Source: Kwoniella bestiolae CBS 10118
Taxonomy: Eukaryota > Basidiomycota > Tremellomycetes > Tremellales > Cryptococcaceae
Reading direction: 5' to 3'
NCBI RefSeq assembly: GCF_000512585.2
Contig: NC_089248.1
Span: 1,116,001-1,180,000, forward strand
DNA length: 64,000 nt
Shown here: piece after piece, positions 1-12,326 of the stretch
How the letters are laid out: every line of letters begins with the position of its first letter
Position numbering within the stretch: the stretch's first letter is position 1
Notes under the pieces: generated by a model
Told to the model about the DNA's origin: nothing
The model's input: the letters and a program-made list of their open reading frames with translations, nothing else
Databases searched by the model: none
Position numbers and translations under genes: made by a program

Positions 1-2239
1 GACTCAATCTTTCGCGCAACCTGCGACCCCATTGCGAACCCCCGTTGGCAATTCATCTGCTTCTTTACCCTCGAACAAGAGACCTATCCAAATTAAGACT
101 CCCTCTGGACCTATCAGAAGGATCGGACTCGGCTCATCGACGCCGTCTCAACGTCAGTTCAAGAGAGGTTTCTCCACTCCGTTCAAGACTACTTCCGGTT
201 CAACGCCATTCACGCCCGCAACCGTACAAGACCCCGGACCATCTACACAACGACAAATCAATTATTATCGTTCAGTGTTTGACCTGGAACGTGAGTCTGC
301 CTTCCTTCGCCTATCGTATTAATGATATGAATGCTTACTCTGCACCTTGTAGCGCCTCCACAAAGGCAAGATTACAAATCTGCTTTTCTTCATCCTCAGT
401 ACTACAGTATCGACGAGTTGAGAGAGATGAACATGTGAGTTGCGCTGTGCCCAGACCGCTGTTAGCTGACGTTCGACTAGTCCCGATGATTTATCCGCTA
501 TCAACCTTGAAAATGCTTCGCGATATAGTTTCTTAGATGTAGATGACTCTTTCCTCGGCCATGAAGACGCCTTGCGTTCTTTACGAGCTGATGGGTGCAA
601 TTTTGCCAAAGCGAACTGGGTGGAAAATCACTGGTCGCAGATCTTGTGGAAGATAGCCGGGCAAGTCCAAGCGAGACCGGAGTTGTTCCAGGAGAAGTGG
701 AATTGGAATGAAGTGATCAATCAGCTCAAGTACAGGTGAGGTCATGCTCTAAAAATTGGGTGTCATTAGGCTGATTGGATGACTTCCCAGGTACGAACGA
801 GAATATGGTTCCGCCGAACGATCGACCATTAAGCGAATACAGGAACACGACTCATCACCTAGTTTACCTATGGTGCTTGTCATTTCTGGTATTCGCCAAG
901 CTCAAGTAGAAGGCAAATCGAAATATTCGCTTGAGTTGACGGATGGGTGGTACCGGATTAAAACTCAGATTGATGAAAGTATCCAAAGAGCAGTAACGAA
1001 AGGTAGAGTCGCTGTAGGACGAAAGATTGCCATTTCAGGTGCCAAGGTATGTTTTGTCTTTTTGCTCGCTCAATCACCGTCAAGCTAATGATCAATCAAC
1101 AGCTCGAATCTGGCAATGACGGTCAAGACGTTCTCGAGGCAATCAATAACTCCCATCTTATCATATCTGGAAACTCGTCGTCTTTGGCCAAATGGCATGT
1201 GAGATTAGGGAAGCAACCTCAGCCCTTTATCGCTTCCTTGTCGAGCCTTTCAGTGGATGGTGGTGTCATCACTCTGATGGACGTAGTTCTCGAGAAGATT
1301 TTCCCTATCGCTTTTACCAATAAGAATGAAGCGCCTTGGGGTGAGGAGGAGGAACAGGCTCGACAGCAAGAGTGGATGGTGAGTTGGATGACTTTCCTGT
1401 CTAGGTCTCAATTGCGACATCGCCTTGCGGTCCCTTTGTATCCTCTCTCGATTCGCGATTCCCACTATCCCCGCTGACAAACCAATAGAACCGATATGAA
1501 GGTGAAAGAACACGACTCGGTGAGAAGATGCGTAAAGAGATGGAGAAAATGGAAGATTTAGCGTCTTTACTCGCTCAATCAGCAGAAGAGAGCGATCCGG
1601 TTAGCCGTGAGTGTATTGCATTACAATTGTGTTCGAAACCTTTCTTATACCGCTGCTCACAGGTGAACCCCCCGACTCCCTTGAGTACGACTACGATACT
1701 TTGCTCGAGGCCAAGGATGCTATGAGTTGCTTGAGATCCATGTCAACCTATCAGATTGTTCATCTGGCCAGCTACGCCAATATGCGCATCGGGCAGGAAA
1801 TGCAAGATATACAGGTCGAGATGGAAGCGGAGTTGGCTGTGAGTTGAATTATTATCGTGTTGTTACATCATGATGGAAGGCTTATTCATATCATCCAGAC
1901 GCTTTGTCCCAAACGGGATGTTCGCGATTTTAGGATGATCCGGCTTGTGGATGCTCAAATTGGTGATCGAGATTCATTCAGAGTAGGAATGTTGAATGTA
2001 TGGGATGTAAAGGCGTTAGGAGAAGGAGTCCTGCAAGAGGGGAAGAGGTATCTGGTGAGTTTAAACTAGTTGGCCGAAGTAGCGGAAGAGAAAACTGAAG
2101 CTGAAGTGATATGTTCGGTCAGATCTCCAACATCGTCCCTGGTAAAGGAGGTGATTGGAATATTCATAGAAGCAGATCAGACCGAGCGGAAGTTTACCTC
2201 CATACGAGACGAGATACTCGATGGCAACCTGTAGAGTAA
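1..2239 (+). CDS. BRCA2/Brh2 homologous-recombination mediator, 3' part (5' end outside window)
   Basis: This is the C-terminal part of a BRCA2-family protein, which loads Rad51 onto single-stranded DNA during double-strand break repair in the nucleus. The spliced product reads through a BRCA2 helical domain (around 240-750), then an OB fold with the hallmark string LTDGWYRIKTQID (about 930-980), then SVDGGVITLMDVVLEKIFPI (about 1250-1310), which matches the OB1/OB2 junction of BRCA2. A charged helical insert follows (about 1330-1850) and looks like a tower, then the second half of OB2 (KRDVRDFRMIRLVD; EGKRYL). At least six short introns are visible. The reading frame is already open at base 1, so the N-terminus and any BRC repeats lie upstream. 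The stop at 2237 comes directly after OB2, and no OB3 is seen. The family assignment is strong; the exact exon edges are inferred. Confidence 0.9.
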
Positions 2240-2406
2240 TCTCAAAGCATCAATGTAGCATAATTACAAATCATCAGTACCATGACAATTCATCAATTTC
2301 AACAATGTTGTAGGTTCGTTCAGTACCATATATCATGCATGAATATTATCATATTTATCCTGATAGGCTGAATACTGATAGATCTTATCTGTACTCTTCT
2401 GGTTGA

Positions 2407-4073
2407 TCAAGCTGCTGACATGACCTGTAAAAAGATATATTCAGCGTTGGACTGATCCCTCTGACGCTCCAGTATAGGTAGGACTCGGTGCTCACCATTT
2501 TACCACCACCGTCAATCAGTATATCAGCCCCGTTGATATGTGCCCCAGCGGGAGAAGCGAGCATGAGGGCTACACCCGCGATCTCCTCCCATGTACCTTC
2601 TCGACTAAAGTCACACAGTATACAGCCCATCAGCACATTGCTAAGCCGTAGAACCAAGTCGCTCACCCTGATGGAAAGGTTTTGACCACTTGTTCGACGA
2701 CAGGCGGGACGGGCGTTTCGGCATCGCTTGATCCAGTTGTCATTTGCGATTTGAACAGACCTGTGATGATTTGTCAGTGTCCAGCTCTCCCTTTGGGGAC
2801 CGGAAACTCACCTGGAGAAAGCGAGTTGACCCGAATCTTGAAAGGGATGAAGTTGGCAGCCATCAATTTGGTGAGGTGTAGCTCTGCGAATTTGGTTTTA
2901 TAAGCAGTAGGTCAAAGGTATCCTGGACAACGCCTTCTCTCCGGAGTTGGGAACAGGCTATACAGGGTTACTCACCAGCTGCTTTGGCACTGGCATAAGC
3001 CGGGTGGGCTATCAACCTGCTCCATAGGTCATCAGCATAGCTCGTCTACCCAAGCTTGCACCATACGATCGAAACGTTAGCTCACCGCTCGACACCCACA
3101 CCAGCCAGAGAGGTAATATTGGAAATGACCGGATCATTCGATTTTTGGAATAGTGGAATTAACTTGACGGAGAGGAGCCATGGTGAGGACATGTAGTAGG
3201 TTGCCATGTCAAGAAAATCGGATCTGAGACGTATAGAAACCATCAACAATGATTTCACACAGTCTGCCACGTTGTCTTTCTGGCACCAACTCAAAACGTA
3301 CTTCTCGATAGACCAAAGCTTCTTCTCCAATCCGATTGGATCGTTCTTTCCAAATGCAATTAAACCCAATCAGCGACTTGAACCTTCCTTGAGAAGGCTT
3401 TGATACGTTTCTGCTCACTGTATCCGCTTGGACCCTGTACATAGCACCCACACCGGCACTGTTCACGAGATAGTCGACCTAGCCCATACAAATCGTTTTC
3501 AGCACGTTTCCCATCTAGCCATCCGAGCTGACTGGGAGTTTTGGGAAGGTGAAACACCCATTCACCTTTTCGGTCAGATCCTTGAGCTTCTCATAGACTT
3601 GCTCAATCCCCTTCTTGGTAGCTATATCACCTTCAACAGCCATCACCTGACCTCCATTCTTAATAGCATACTCGTTGATCGCTTTGGCTGTGCTTTCCAG
3701 TATATCGGGACGTCTACCGATGATGAAGACCTTGGATCATCGTTCACTAACGTGTCAGCAGGTTTCTGGCAATTGCTGGACGTGAAATGAAGATCCTATA
3801 TTGTACACACCTTGGCTCCATTCACTGCTAAGCCTGTGGTGATGGCTCTTCCGATACCTGAAGATCACTCCGCTATATTAGTTCTTTCTTCGCTGTGTCC
3901 GACTAACAGTCAGGAAAGACTTACCGGTACCTCCCCCAGTGACTACTGCCACCTTCACAATAGGAAATACAGTAGATGTTATTTGAGCATTCTCGCGCGG
4001 CTAATGTCTATCTCGTACTTACCTTGCCTTTGACCGAAAAGAGATTAACAGCTTCGAAAGATGCGAGCGACAT
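2407..4073 (-). CDS. Short-chain dehydrogenase/reductase (SDR), copy 1
   Basis: This is an NAD(P)-dependent classical SDR oxidoreductase. The start at 4073 begins MSLASFEAVNLFSVKGK and runs into the nucleotide-binding motif TGGGTGIGR, with the N-terminal part split by introns. The catalytic YxxxK is present as PAYASAKAA near 2990, and the C-terminus carries the usual substrate-loop and dimer region ending in NGADILIDGGG. A final intron (GTGAGC...TTTTTACAG) leaves a last exon coding only VMSAA before the stop. The layout resembles fungal SDRs often labelled RhlG-like 3-oxoacyl-ACP reductase, but the substrate cannot be told from sequence. The next gene upstream (4604-6193) is a paralogue with matching motifs and similar intron positions, so the pair is a tandem duplication. 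The family call is firm and the substrate is unknown. Confidence 0.87.
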
Positions 4074-4603
4074 TGTTCAAGTTCCCAGGTGATCTGTTCC
4101 GTGCATGCATGTCGACAATTCATCTATACTCATATACCTCAACCTGACATATGTATGTGATAGTTATTTCAGGCTTGAGATCGCGTTAGAATGCATATGG
4201 ACGATGCCCGATGATGCCCTTCGGGCATATATCGTATCCTGATTATTCAGCTTTCACAAGGTTCTCGGTGTTCTCAGTGTTCTCAGTGTTCTCAGTGTTC
4301 TCAGTGTTCTCAGTGTTCTCAGTGTTCTCAGTGTTCCCAGTGATCCCTGTGTTCTCGGTGTGATCAGCACTAATATGATGACACTAGATCGATAAAACTA
4401 GTATGATGGCGCTGACTAGATGTTTGTTGAGCGGTAAGATCGGAGATTGTCCGTGGATTTGTTCTGCAAAGTCGATTTACATGATATTTCATCAACACGT
4501 GATCTCAAGGGACATGCAGACACGATAATCAAATACACCTCCGCTTCTCCGAATGATTGGCAAGATCATTCCATGAAACCTTCTCTGTATTCCGTCTGAA
4601 ACC
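4074..4603. promoter_or_regulatory. Intergenic region between the two SDR genes, with a 9-bp minisatellite
   Basis: This 530-bp gap holds the promoter side of SDR copy 1 and the 3' side of SDR copy 2. It contains a 9-bp tandem repeat (annotated separately) and a short perfect hairpin, ATGCCC-TTC-GGGCAT, near 4213-4227. No coding sequence is supported. Confidence 0.6.
4261..4360. repeat. 9-bp minisatellite, unit TTCTCAGTG
   Basis: About eight near-perfect copies of TTCTCAGTG run head to tail, and the last few units decay (CCCAGTGAT, CCCTGTG). The tract lies upstream of SDR copy 1 and downstream of SDR copy 2, outside any coding sequence. Confidence 0.95.
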
Positions 4604-6193
4604 TTATTGGACGTCTTTGGCAGATGTGAACTGAGCGAGGGTTTCCGAGTGAATCAGCCCCTGGATTACCGAGTGAGATGCAGGACTAGCGAGTATGAAA
4701 CAATATACACTTACAAGCCTCCAGCCTCCATCAATGATGATATTGGCACCGTTCGTGTAACCTCCAGCGGGGGATATCAACATCAACGCAGCACCTGCGA
4801 CTTCCTCCCAGTGGCCTTCTCGGCTGCATGTCATATCATGTATCAGCTGGTGTGACCTTACAACCCCATCATGATCACGCAAGGGAGAAGACTGCCCTTT
4901 GGGAATGTTCTTGAGTTGGTTCTGTTGGACAGACCAGAGTGGGGCATCTCGCTCGGTCGTACCGGTAGTGAGTTGAGATTTGAATATTCCTTCATGACCA
5001 ATTCAGGATCAGTACATAATTATTTGCACAAGGGAAGCCAGGATATTAGGGGTTTACCGGGAGCAATAGAGTTGACACGGATGTTGAAAGGTGAAAGGCC
5101 AGCTGCCATGAGTTGGGTAAGGTGGGTTTCTGCAAGGATTCATCCCCCCGTCAACCTTCGTTCAGAGTGAAGTAGTCGAATATGTAATGAAACATACCAG
5201 CGGCTTTGGATTGAGCATACGCAAACTCGCAGCAAGCTCTACAATACCGATACTGTATCAGCTTTACCCCAAATTAGAAAGCCTACTCACCTGTTCAAGA
5301 AGTGAGAAGCAAGAGAGGTGATGTTGGTCACGCAGGCGTCGTTGGATTTTTGGAGAAGTGGGATACATTTGACTGCGAGGAGGTATGGACCTGAGACGTG
5401 TATGACGGTCATGTTGGCGAAGTCGACGCTGAATCGAACGACCAATTCATCAGCTGATAGACTCGTATGGGAAGCGTAATCACTTACTCTTCGATGGACC
5501 AGAGCATCTTTTCTAATTTTACAGGATCGTTCTGATCACCATCAGCAGCAACAACTATCAGCAATAATATCGACAGCCAGTGAAGAAAGCAACACGTGCA
5601 AGATCATCCGACCAGATTCTCCAACTAGCCGAGAAACCAGCATTGTTGACGAGACAGTCAAGCTATCCGGTAACATAATGAGCGAATAATCCACCATCTC
5701 AGAACTGTCAATCATGGTCAGCTCACCTTATCAGTGAGCTTAGACACCTTCTCATAGACCTCTACCACTCCCTCTTTGGTAGCTACGTTACCTTCGACAG
5801 GGATACATTCACCGCCTGATTGAGCTTCTTGAGCAGCTGTGTTGAGCTCTTTGGCGGTTTCCTCGATTACGTTGAATCTTCTTCCGATAATGAACACCTA
5901 TCAATATGGCATGAGCCCGAGATGATAATACTATCTTTTCCGAATGCAGACACTCACCTTGGCTCCATTCACGGTGAGCGCAGTGGCGATTGCTCTACCA
6001 ATACCTGTCATTTGAAATTAGTCATGTCCTAATTGCGATGAGCAAACGTACCGGTACCGCCGCCAGTCACGATGACGACCTGCAAGATACGAAATTCAGC
6101 ACATCATAGGCATCGTGCCATAGAGGTAGACCGGTAGCTCACCTTGCCCTTGACTCCAAAGAGATTGTTGAGACTGAAAGATTGGAGAGACAT
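4604..6193 (-). CDS. Short-chain dehydrogenase/reductase (SDR), copy 2
   Basis: This is a second classical SDR, paralogous to the neighbour at 2407-4073. The start at 6193 gives MSLQSFSLNNLFGVKGK, followed by a glycine-rich dinucleotide-binding motif coded near 6060. The middle exons contain LEKMLWSIEE, matching LEKKLWSIEK in copy 1. The catalytic motif is FAYAQSKAA near 5210, and the C-terminus reads NGANIIIDGGWRL. A last intron (GTAAGT...CTCAG) joins to a short terminal exon coding FTSAKDVQ. Coding potential is broken into about nine short exons, so single reading frames look poor, but the spliced frame is intact. The substrate is unknown. Same orientation and ~530 bp spacing from copy 1 suggest local duplication. 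Confidence 0.87.
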
Positions 6194-7204
6194 CTGGGAT
6201 CAATTACAGTATGCTGTGCAAGTATGGGAGAGCAAACGCCTTGAGAAGGATTATGGGAGATATGACATAAGAGCGGGGTGATACATGTTGCATGGCATTC
6301 TTATAGTCAAGGGCATCCATCCGTAGGTGCCCTCAGATCGATATTACCAGACTGAGCATGCTGGAGATCAGTGCAGAACGAGCAAGTTGATCTAAACTCA
6401 AATTTCCCTTGATTGGATCAGATCAGATCTGCGTAGTCAAGGACAAACCATCGCCATCAAGGGCGCAGGTGATATCACTAAGATAGTGGGCGCACTGATG
6501 GTGGCGTTGCGATGATCCGTTGAAAACCTCATGGGCGATTCATGGTGTTCTGAACCTAGCAACAGGTGATGTCAGTATCTTGGTAAGCAATTTTGATTTG
6601 AAAGTTGAGCTTCGTTAGCTTGCAGGTGGACGATCAGATCGTCGAGCGGAGATTGTGTGAGTAGTGTATGTGATGTAAAGGAGGGTGGGTGTGAAGTGGC
6701 TGACTAGCCGTTCCGAGGAGATAAGAGCGTGCCAGTCCATAAGTCTACAGTTATTCGCTCGGAGCTAAATCCAACGGCCTCCATAGCACATGTGTGTAGT
6801 ATCTCTGTCATTCATTTCCTGAATGGTATTGTGTGAGGAAGTTACCATTGGTCGCCCCAACGATATTAATGGGGTTCGAGGTCGTCCTCACCTGCTGTGC
6901 TTCTCGGCTACTTCATCGCGACTTCCACTATCAGAAAGCTCATACCTGCTAGTAAAAAACGGACAGCAACCATGACAACCATGATGATTACTTTGGCTGG
7001 CGGGGCGGGGCAGATTAGATGAGGGGATGATTTAATATTCCCCGTACAGTAGATCTCGTCTGTTGAAGGGAATTTGATCCCGTCGTCACAATCTCGTTGT
7101 CCTTTACTCTTCCACTTTACGAGTTTATCCAGAAGTCCATGCTAAATTGTATATCGTTGCAACATCTTCATTCTCTGTCCATCCGTCTAACAATCAGTAG
7201 CAGC
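6194..7204. promoter_or_regulatory. Divergent intergenic region between SDR copy 2 and PRP46
   Basis: This kilobase separates two divergent genes and should hold both promoters. It contains a GC box-like run (GGCGGGGCGGGG) ending near 7010, about 200 bp before the PRP46 start, and a pyrimidine-rich stretch just upstream of the ATG. I see no conserved protein-coding frame. Confidence 0.6.
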
Positions 7205-9381
7205 ATGTCGACATCAGTACTTCCACCAACAGATGGTGCTGCCGGCCCTTCTACCGCCGCCAGTGGATTACCGCCTTTGGCAGATTTGGTACGGAGGAGT
7301 ACGAAGAGAACGAGGGTTGTGTATGGTGTAGAGGGGGCTGCTATCGATGATGGATTGGCTAGAGCGTGAGTTGTGCTCGTCATCAGACTGACTCTCCGAG
7401 ACGCCATGATCTTGAACACCGTTCAAATGTGGATGCTGACCGTTCCGCTGCCTTAGAAACAAGATCAAGCTCGCATCTAAGCTCGCGGCAGAGTACAAAG
7501 ATGTCCAAACCCTTCCACCGATACTAGCAAGCCAACAAGGACCTTCGGGGCCTAAACGACCTGCTGGTGTCAGTGCCAATGGATCTTCTGCACCTGGGCC
7601 ACAAGCAGGACAGAAGTTGATAGGTGGGCCAGAAGCTGCCGAGTCGTAAGTCGCCTGCTTCCTCACGAACTCCTGAATAGAGCTCATGCTTATTTTGATT
7701 GTAGATCTTCAAATGCCTCTACTCCCGCTGCTGAACCTAGATCATTGGTGAAATTCAGACATCAACAGGGATTCGCTGCTGAGGGTGGACAGGCTTCGTC
7801 GAAGCTGTCACAGGCTTTGATGAGAAAGAAGGAAGCTAGGGAGGTTAAGCCTGACTATCATCCGCAATGTGAGTCCCCCGTCCTTCGTTCAATCCATCGT
7901 CATACGGCATACATACACCCTGACCATACTGGCTTGCTGGGGTGAGTCTGTCTCGGTATATCTGCTGATGTCTGCTACGTTATATAGGGAAACTCACAAG
8001 AGTCATTTCGGGTCATATGGGCTGGGTAAGAGCTGTAGCCGTCGATCCAGGAAATCAATGGTTTGCCACTGGTGCAGGTGATCGAGTGGTCAAGGTGGGT
8101 TCGGCGTCTCTGCCTCGACCAGTCAGACTCAAAGACAAAGCTGATGTATGTTTTTTGTCGGTAGATCTGGGACTTGGCAAGTGGTGAATTGAAATTATCA
8201 TTGACTGGTCATATATCTACGATCAGAGGATTGGCAGTATCGGATAGACATCCTTACTTGTTCTCTTGTGCTGAAGATAAGGTAAGCTAAATCGATCATA
8301 CTCCTTGGCGATATATTGAGCTTATTTATGATCTCTTTCCTGGTAGATGGTGAAATGTTGGGATCTGGAAACGAATAAAGTGATTCGACATTACCATGGT
8401 CATTTCTCTGGTGTATACTCCTTATCGTGAGTTAGCAATTAATATTTGTGTCACCGCAAGGACAATGTAACTGACATTGTTGATAGTGTTCATCCTACTC
8501 TCGATGTACTTGTCACTGCTGGTCGAGATGCGAGTGTACGAGTGAGTAGGCCCTTCTTCCCCTTGTGGGGTGCAGCTAATGAGTGATGATCAGGTATGGG
8601 ATATGAGAAGTCGAGCAAACATCTTCACCCTCACTGGACATACCAGTACTGTAGCAGACGTGAAGACTCAAGACTCTGACCCTCAGATCATATCCGGAAG
8701 TATGGATTCGACTGTTCGGTGGGTTTCATCTCCTTGATTGTCTGGGGTTCGGCACAAACTGTTGATATCTCGGTTTCTCGTCATAGACTATGGGATCTAG
8801 CAGCTGGTAAATGCATGACGACCCTCACGCACCACAAGAAATCCGTCCGAGCATTAGCCATTCACCCAACAGAATACTCCTTCGCATCTGCCAGTTCGGG
8901 TGGTAACAACATCAAGAAATGGAAATGCCCCGAAGGAACATTTGTACATAATTTCGTTGGTCATGAAGCTATCATCAACACGTTGAGTCTGAATACCGAA
9001 GGAGTCATGTTCTCTGGTGGTGAGTCCGATTCGTTTCCCTTACTGAACCTTCTATATCTGGGATGAGAGGTCAATGCTGATTGTCGCCTAATCTGATACC
9101 TAATAGCGGACAATGGTTCACTGACTCTGTGGGACTACAAAACGGGATTACCATTCCAACATCTCAAGGATATTCCTCAACCTGGTTCTTTGGATGCGGA
9201 AGCGGTGAGTTTACCCTTTAACCCCTTGGTTTCTCGGCTTTCAATTCAGAGTCGAGGGAGGATACTAATTTGGTCATTGAAACGATAGGGTGTGTTCTGC
9301 TCAACGTTCGATAAGACCGGTACGAGGTTGATCACGGGTGGTGCGGATAAGACTATCAAGGTGTACTCTGAGCAGGCGTAG
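7205..9381 (+). CDS. PRP46: Pre-mRNA splicing WD40 protein Prp46/PLRG1
   Basis: This encodes the Prp19-complex (NTC) subunit Prp46, called PLRG1 in animals, a WD40 propeller that works in spliceosome activation. The start at 7205 gives [15 protein letters not shown] low-complexity N-terminal third contains [14 protein letters not shown] and then the family linker [20 protein letters not shown] that opens the propeller. Seven WD repeats follow, for example [58 protein letters not shown] and TLWDYKTG, closing with [14 protein letters not shown] before the TAG at 9379. About ten short introns interrupt the gene. Length and repeat order match the family, and the call is firm. Confidence 0.95.
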
Positions 9382-9637
9382 ATGGGTCATCCAGGATGAA
9401 TATGAATGCATTGTATGATTAATTGATGGGGGTGGTTTCAGATATGATTTGGATTTGCCCTTGCGCTGAATCTGAACAGATGACGCTTTGATGGCTTGGT
9501 GAATGTTTGTTAGCAGCAAGGTTTACCCATATACCTAAGCTTCTAAACTTCAACAAATGATGCATAGTTCTAACCTTGATATATGAAACCCAAATATGTT
9601 CTCCGTTTCCTTCGCATGCTAATGCTCGAGCACACGC

Positions 9638-11730
9638 CTACACCGACAACTCAGCCTGTTTGACATCCTTCAACTGTTCTTGGTACTTCTCCAAAGCAGG
9701 CTTGACCCAATCCCTAACAAACCCATCAACCTGTTCCGGAGCCCTCCCCACAAAAGTATTAGGATCCAACAAATCATCGAGTTGTTTCCAGATAGGTTCA
9801 AAGTACTGGTCTTTCCTGATCCTGTCGATGAGGTCGTTCTCACCACCTTGCTCTTTAACTACCGATCCAGCCTGATGGGATAACACCCTAATCTTCTCGT
9901 GGCATTCTTGTCGGTCCCCTCCTGACTTGACTATCGCCATGATGACGTTCTCTGTAGCCATGAAGGGCAATTCTTGGGAGATTCTTCTGGCAATCACCTT
10001 GGGGTAGACTACGAGACCTTCTGAGATGTTTTGGAGGGTTGTCAGGAGGATGTCGGCTGTTAGGAAGGCTTCGGGGATGGTCACTCTTCGGTTGGCACTG
10101 CGGGGTACGTATGGAGGGTTAGTGAGGGTTCGTCTATTATATGAAGAGTGATGGGTGATGAGGTTTGGTTGATCGATATGCGATGTATGAGATGCACGGA
10201 AATCAGGGGATGAGTTGAGGTTTGAAACGGCACTACTCACCTGTCATCCAAGGTTCTTTCGAGCCATTGCACAGAGGAAGTCATCAAGGTGTTTTGGTAG
10301 ATTGCCATGAGGTGTCGGGCGAGGGAACAAGCTCGTTCACATCGCATGGGGTTTCGCTAGGTTTGGCGTAGAGTATGTCAGCATGATTCTCACCAAGACC
10401 ATGAGACCCAAAAGATGGTATTTGCGTATCGACAGATAGATGTATGAGAAGAGAGGAGAACCCACCTTGTAAGCCATGGCGGATGAACCAATTTGGTCTT
10501 TTTCGAAAGGCTCCTCAATCTCCTTCAAGTTTGCAAGGAGACGGACTAGCCGAGGAATGAGACATCAGCTTTCTCTCATTTAACAATGGTGACATAAATA
10601 AGCTTGACTCACTATCAGTAGCAATCTTATGAACAGTAGCACCAAAGCTCGACAAAGGCCCCAGAACATCCGCATCAATCTTCCTAGAATAAGTCTGTCC
10701 AGTGACAGGGTACGCATATGGGAACCCGAATAACTCTGTAACCCTCTTATCTAACGCCTCGACTTTATCGTGATCCCCGTTGAACAACGTCAAGAAGGAA
10801 GCCTGAGTACCGGTCGTTCCTTTTACACCTCTGAATCCGAGATCGTTCCTTGCTCGTTCTAGATTTCTTAGATCCCATAAGAGCTCTTGAATCCAGAGGG
10901 TCGCTCTTTTACCCACTGTGGTGAGTTGGGCGGGTTGGAAGTGCGTGAATCCTAGGGTTGGGAGATCACGGTATTTCTCGGCGAATGAGGAGAATCGGGA
11001 GATGACGACGGCGAGTTTGGGAAGGAGAATGTCGAGCCCTTCTCGAAGGAAGATTAGGTCGGCGTTACTGTGTTGAGTATTAGTTAGGGTTGTCACAACG
11101 GGGAGATGGTTTAAGAGTAGACTTACTCAGTAACGTAACATGAAGTAGCACCCAAGCTATATCTTTTGTCAGCTAATATTCTGCCTCTTTCCCAAGGTAG
11201 AGCTCACTGGATGATACCCGCAGCCTCGGGAGCGACAGTACCGAAAGTATGAACGTGAGCCATGACATCGTCTATCAATCTTATCAGTCAGCTGTCAACT
11301 ACGATAGACTTAATCTAGCTGTACTCACGTCGTCTCTTCTTCTCCTCCTCGGCAGCGACCTTCATCTGAGCTTCGTCAAGGTCCAAGTTGGCTTTCATTT
11401 GCTCGATAGCTTTGTCAGAGATGGCAAGACCGAGTTCCTATAATACCAGCCGTCTATTAGCTATGTCAATAGGCGCAATACCGAAAATCTAGCTAACCTT
11501 CTCAGCGATAGCCAAGTTGAGCCATAGCTTTCTCCAGGTACCGAATCTGGTCTGTTTCCAATGATCAGCTGGGTTCCCCGTCGTAGTGGAGACTTAACTT
11601 ACACCTGACGAGAAGAGCTTGGACATCTCCTTGGATGCATATCGGCTGTGTTCGTTCAATGTCAGTTATGAGAGATATGCATATGAGGGACATTGGCTCA
11701 CGAGGAGAGGGGAGTTTGATAGCTGTCCAT
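9638..11730 (-). CDS. ADE13: Adenylosuccinate lyase
   Basis: This enzyme acts twice in cytosolic purine synthesis, cleaving SAICAR and adenylosuccinate with release of fumarate. A short first exon (MDSYQTPLSS, start 11730) splices to RYASKEMSKLFSSG, then TRFGTWRKLWLNLAIAEK, the classic N-terminus. HDVMAHVHTFG contains a catalytic-site histidine and GFTHFQPAQLTTVGKRA the second. The fumarase-superfamily signature reads GSSAMAYKRNP across an intron near 10370-10480. The C-terminal domain ends KDVKQAELSV. At least eight exons are needed, and the longest covers about 10620-11070. The gene is divergent from malate dehydrogenase, with ~600 bp between starts. Assignment is firm. Confidence 0.95.
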
Positions 11731-12326
11731 ATTGAGCTGATTGATCTATGCTTATTTGACTGGTGTAATAACACGCAAACATCATCAACATTTCTAACTT
11801 TTTTTCTTCCTCCATCGTCCCTTGAGAAGGCAGATCTCACTCGCAAGGGTAATCGGAAGCGCCGGAAGGGTGATAAGGATAGCATGACGTGGAGTTGATT
11901 TCGAATGAGTTGAATATGTCCGATCGCGTGGTATTGGGTCAGGCCCATCTCGGCTCTTTGACCGGTTATACTGATTTGGGGATAGTTGATTTCGATTATT
12001 CATATGGGATTTTCGAATGTCACCGCCGGTTAATGGTGTTTATTTCGAATCTATGGAGTGACATGGGGACTCCGCTCATATAACATCCAACAAGAGTACA
12101 CGCAATACACCATACCACACAATATACCATACATCCATTATCCCCGTTCGCATCCATTCATCACATCCTTTCTTCTTCCATCATCTTCTAGCTGCTTATC
12201 ACTATACTACTATACCCTACATACACACAGTGAGTGACCGTTCAGCCCTTATCCCTTATCACACGTTCAGTGGTCATACCAATACTAACGTCCACTTCCA
12301 TCAGCATATCTAGATAATCATCCAAC
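11731..12326. promoter_or_regulatory. Divergent promoter region, adenylosuccinate lyase / malate dehydrogenase
   Basis: These 596 bp lie between two divergent start codons. The half next to malate dehydrogenase (12080-12326) is rich in C/A and pyrimidines, typical of a fungal 5' leader. A candidate leader intron starts at GTGAGTGACC near 12230 and ends at CAG near 12304, just before the malate dehydrogenase ATG. No coding frame is supported. Confidence 0.55.
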
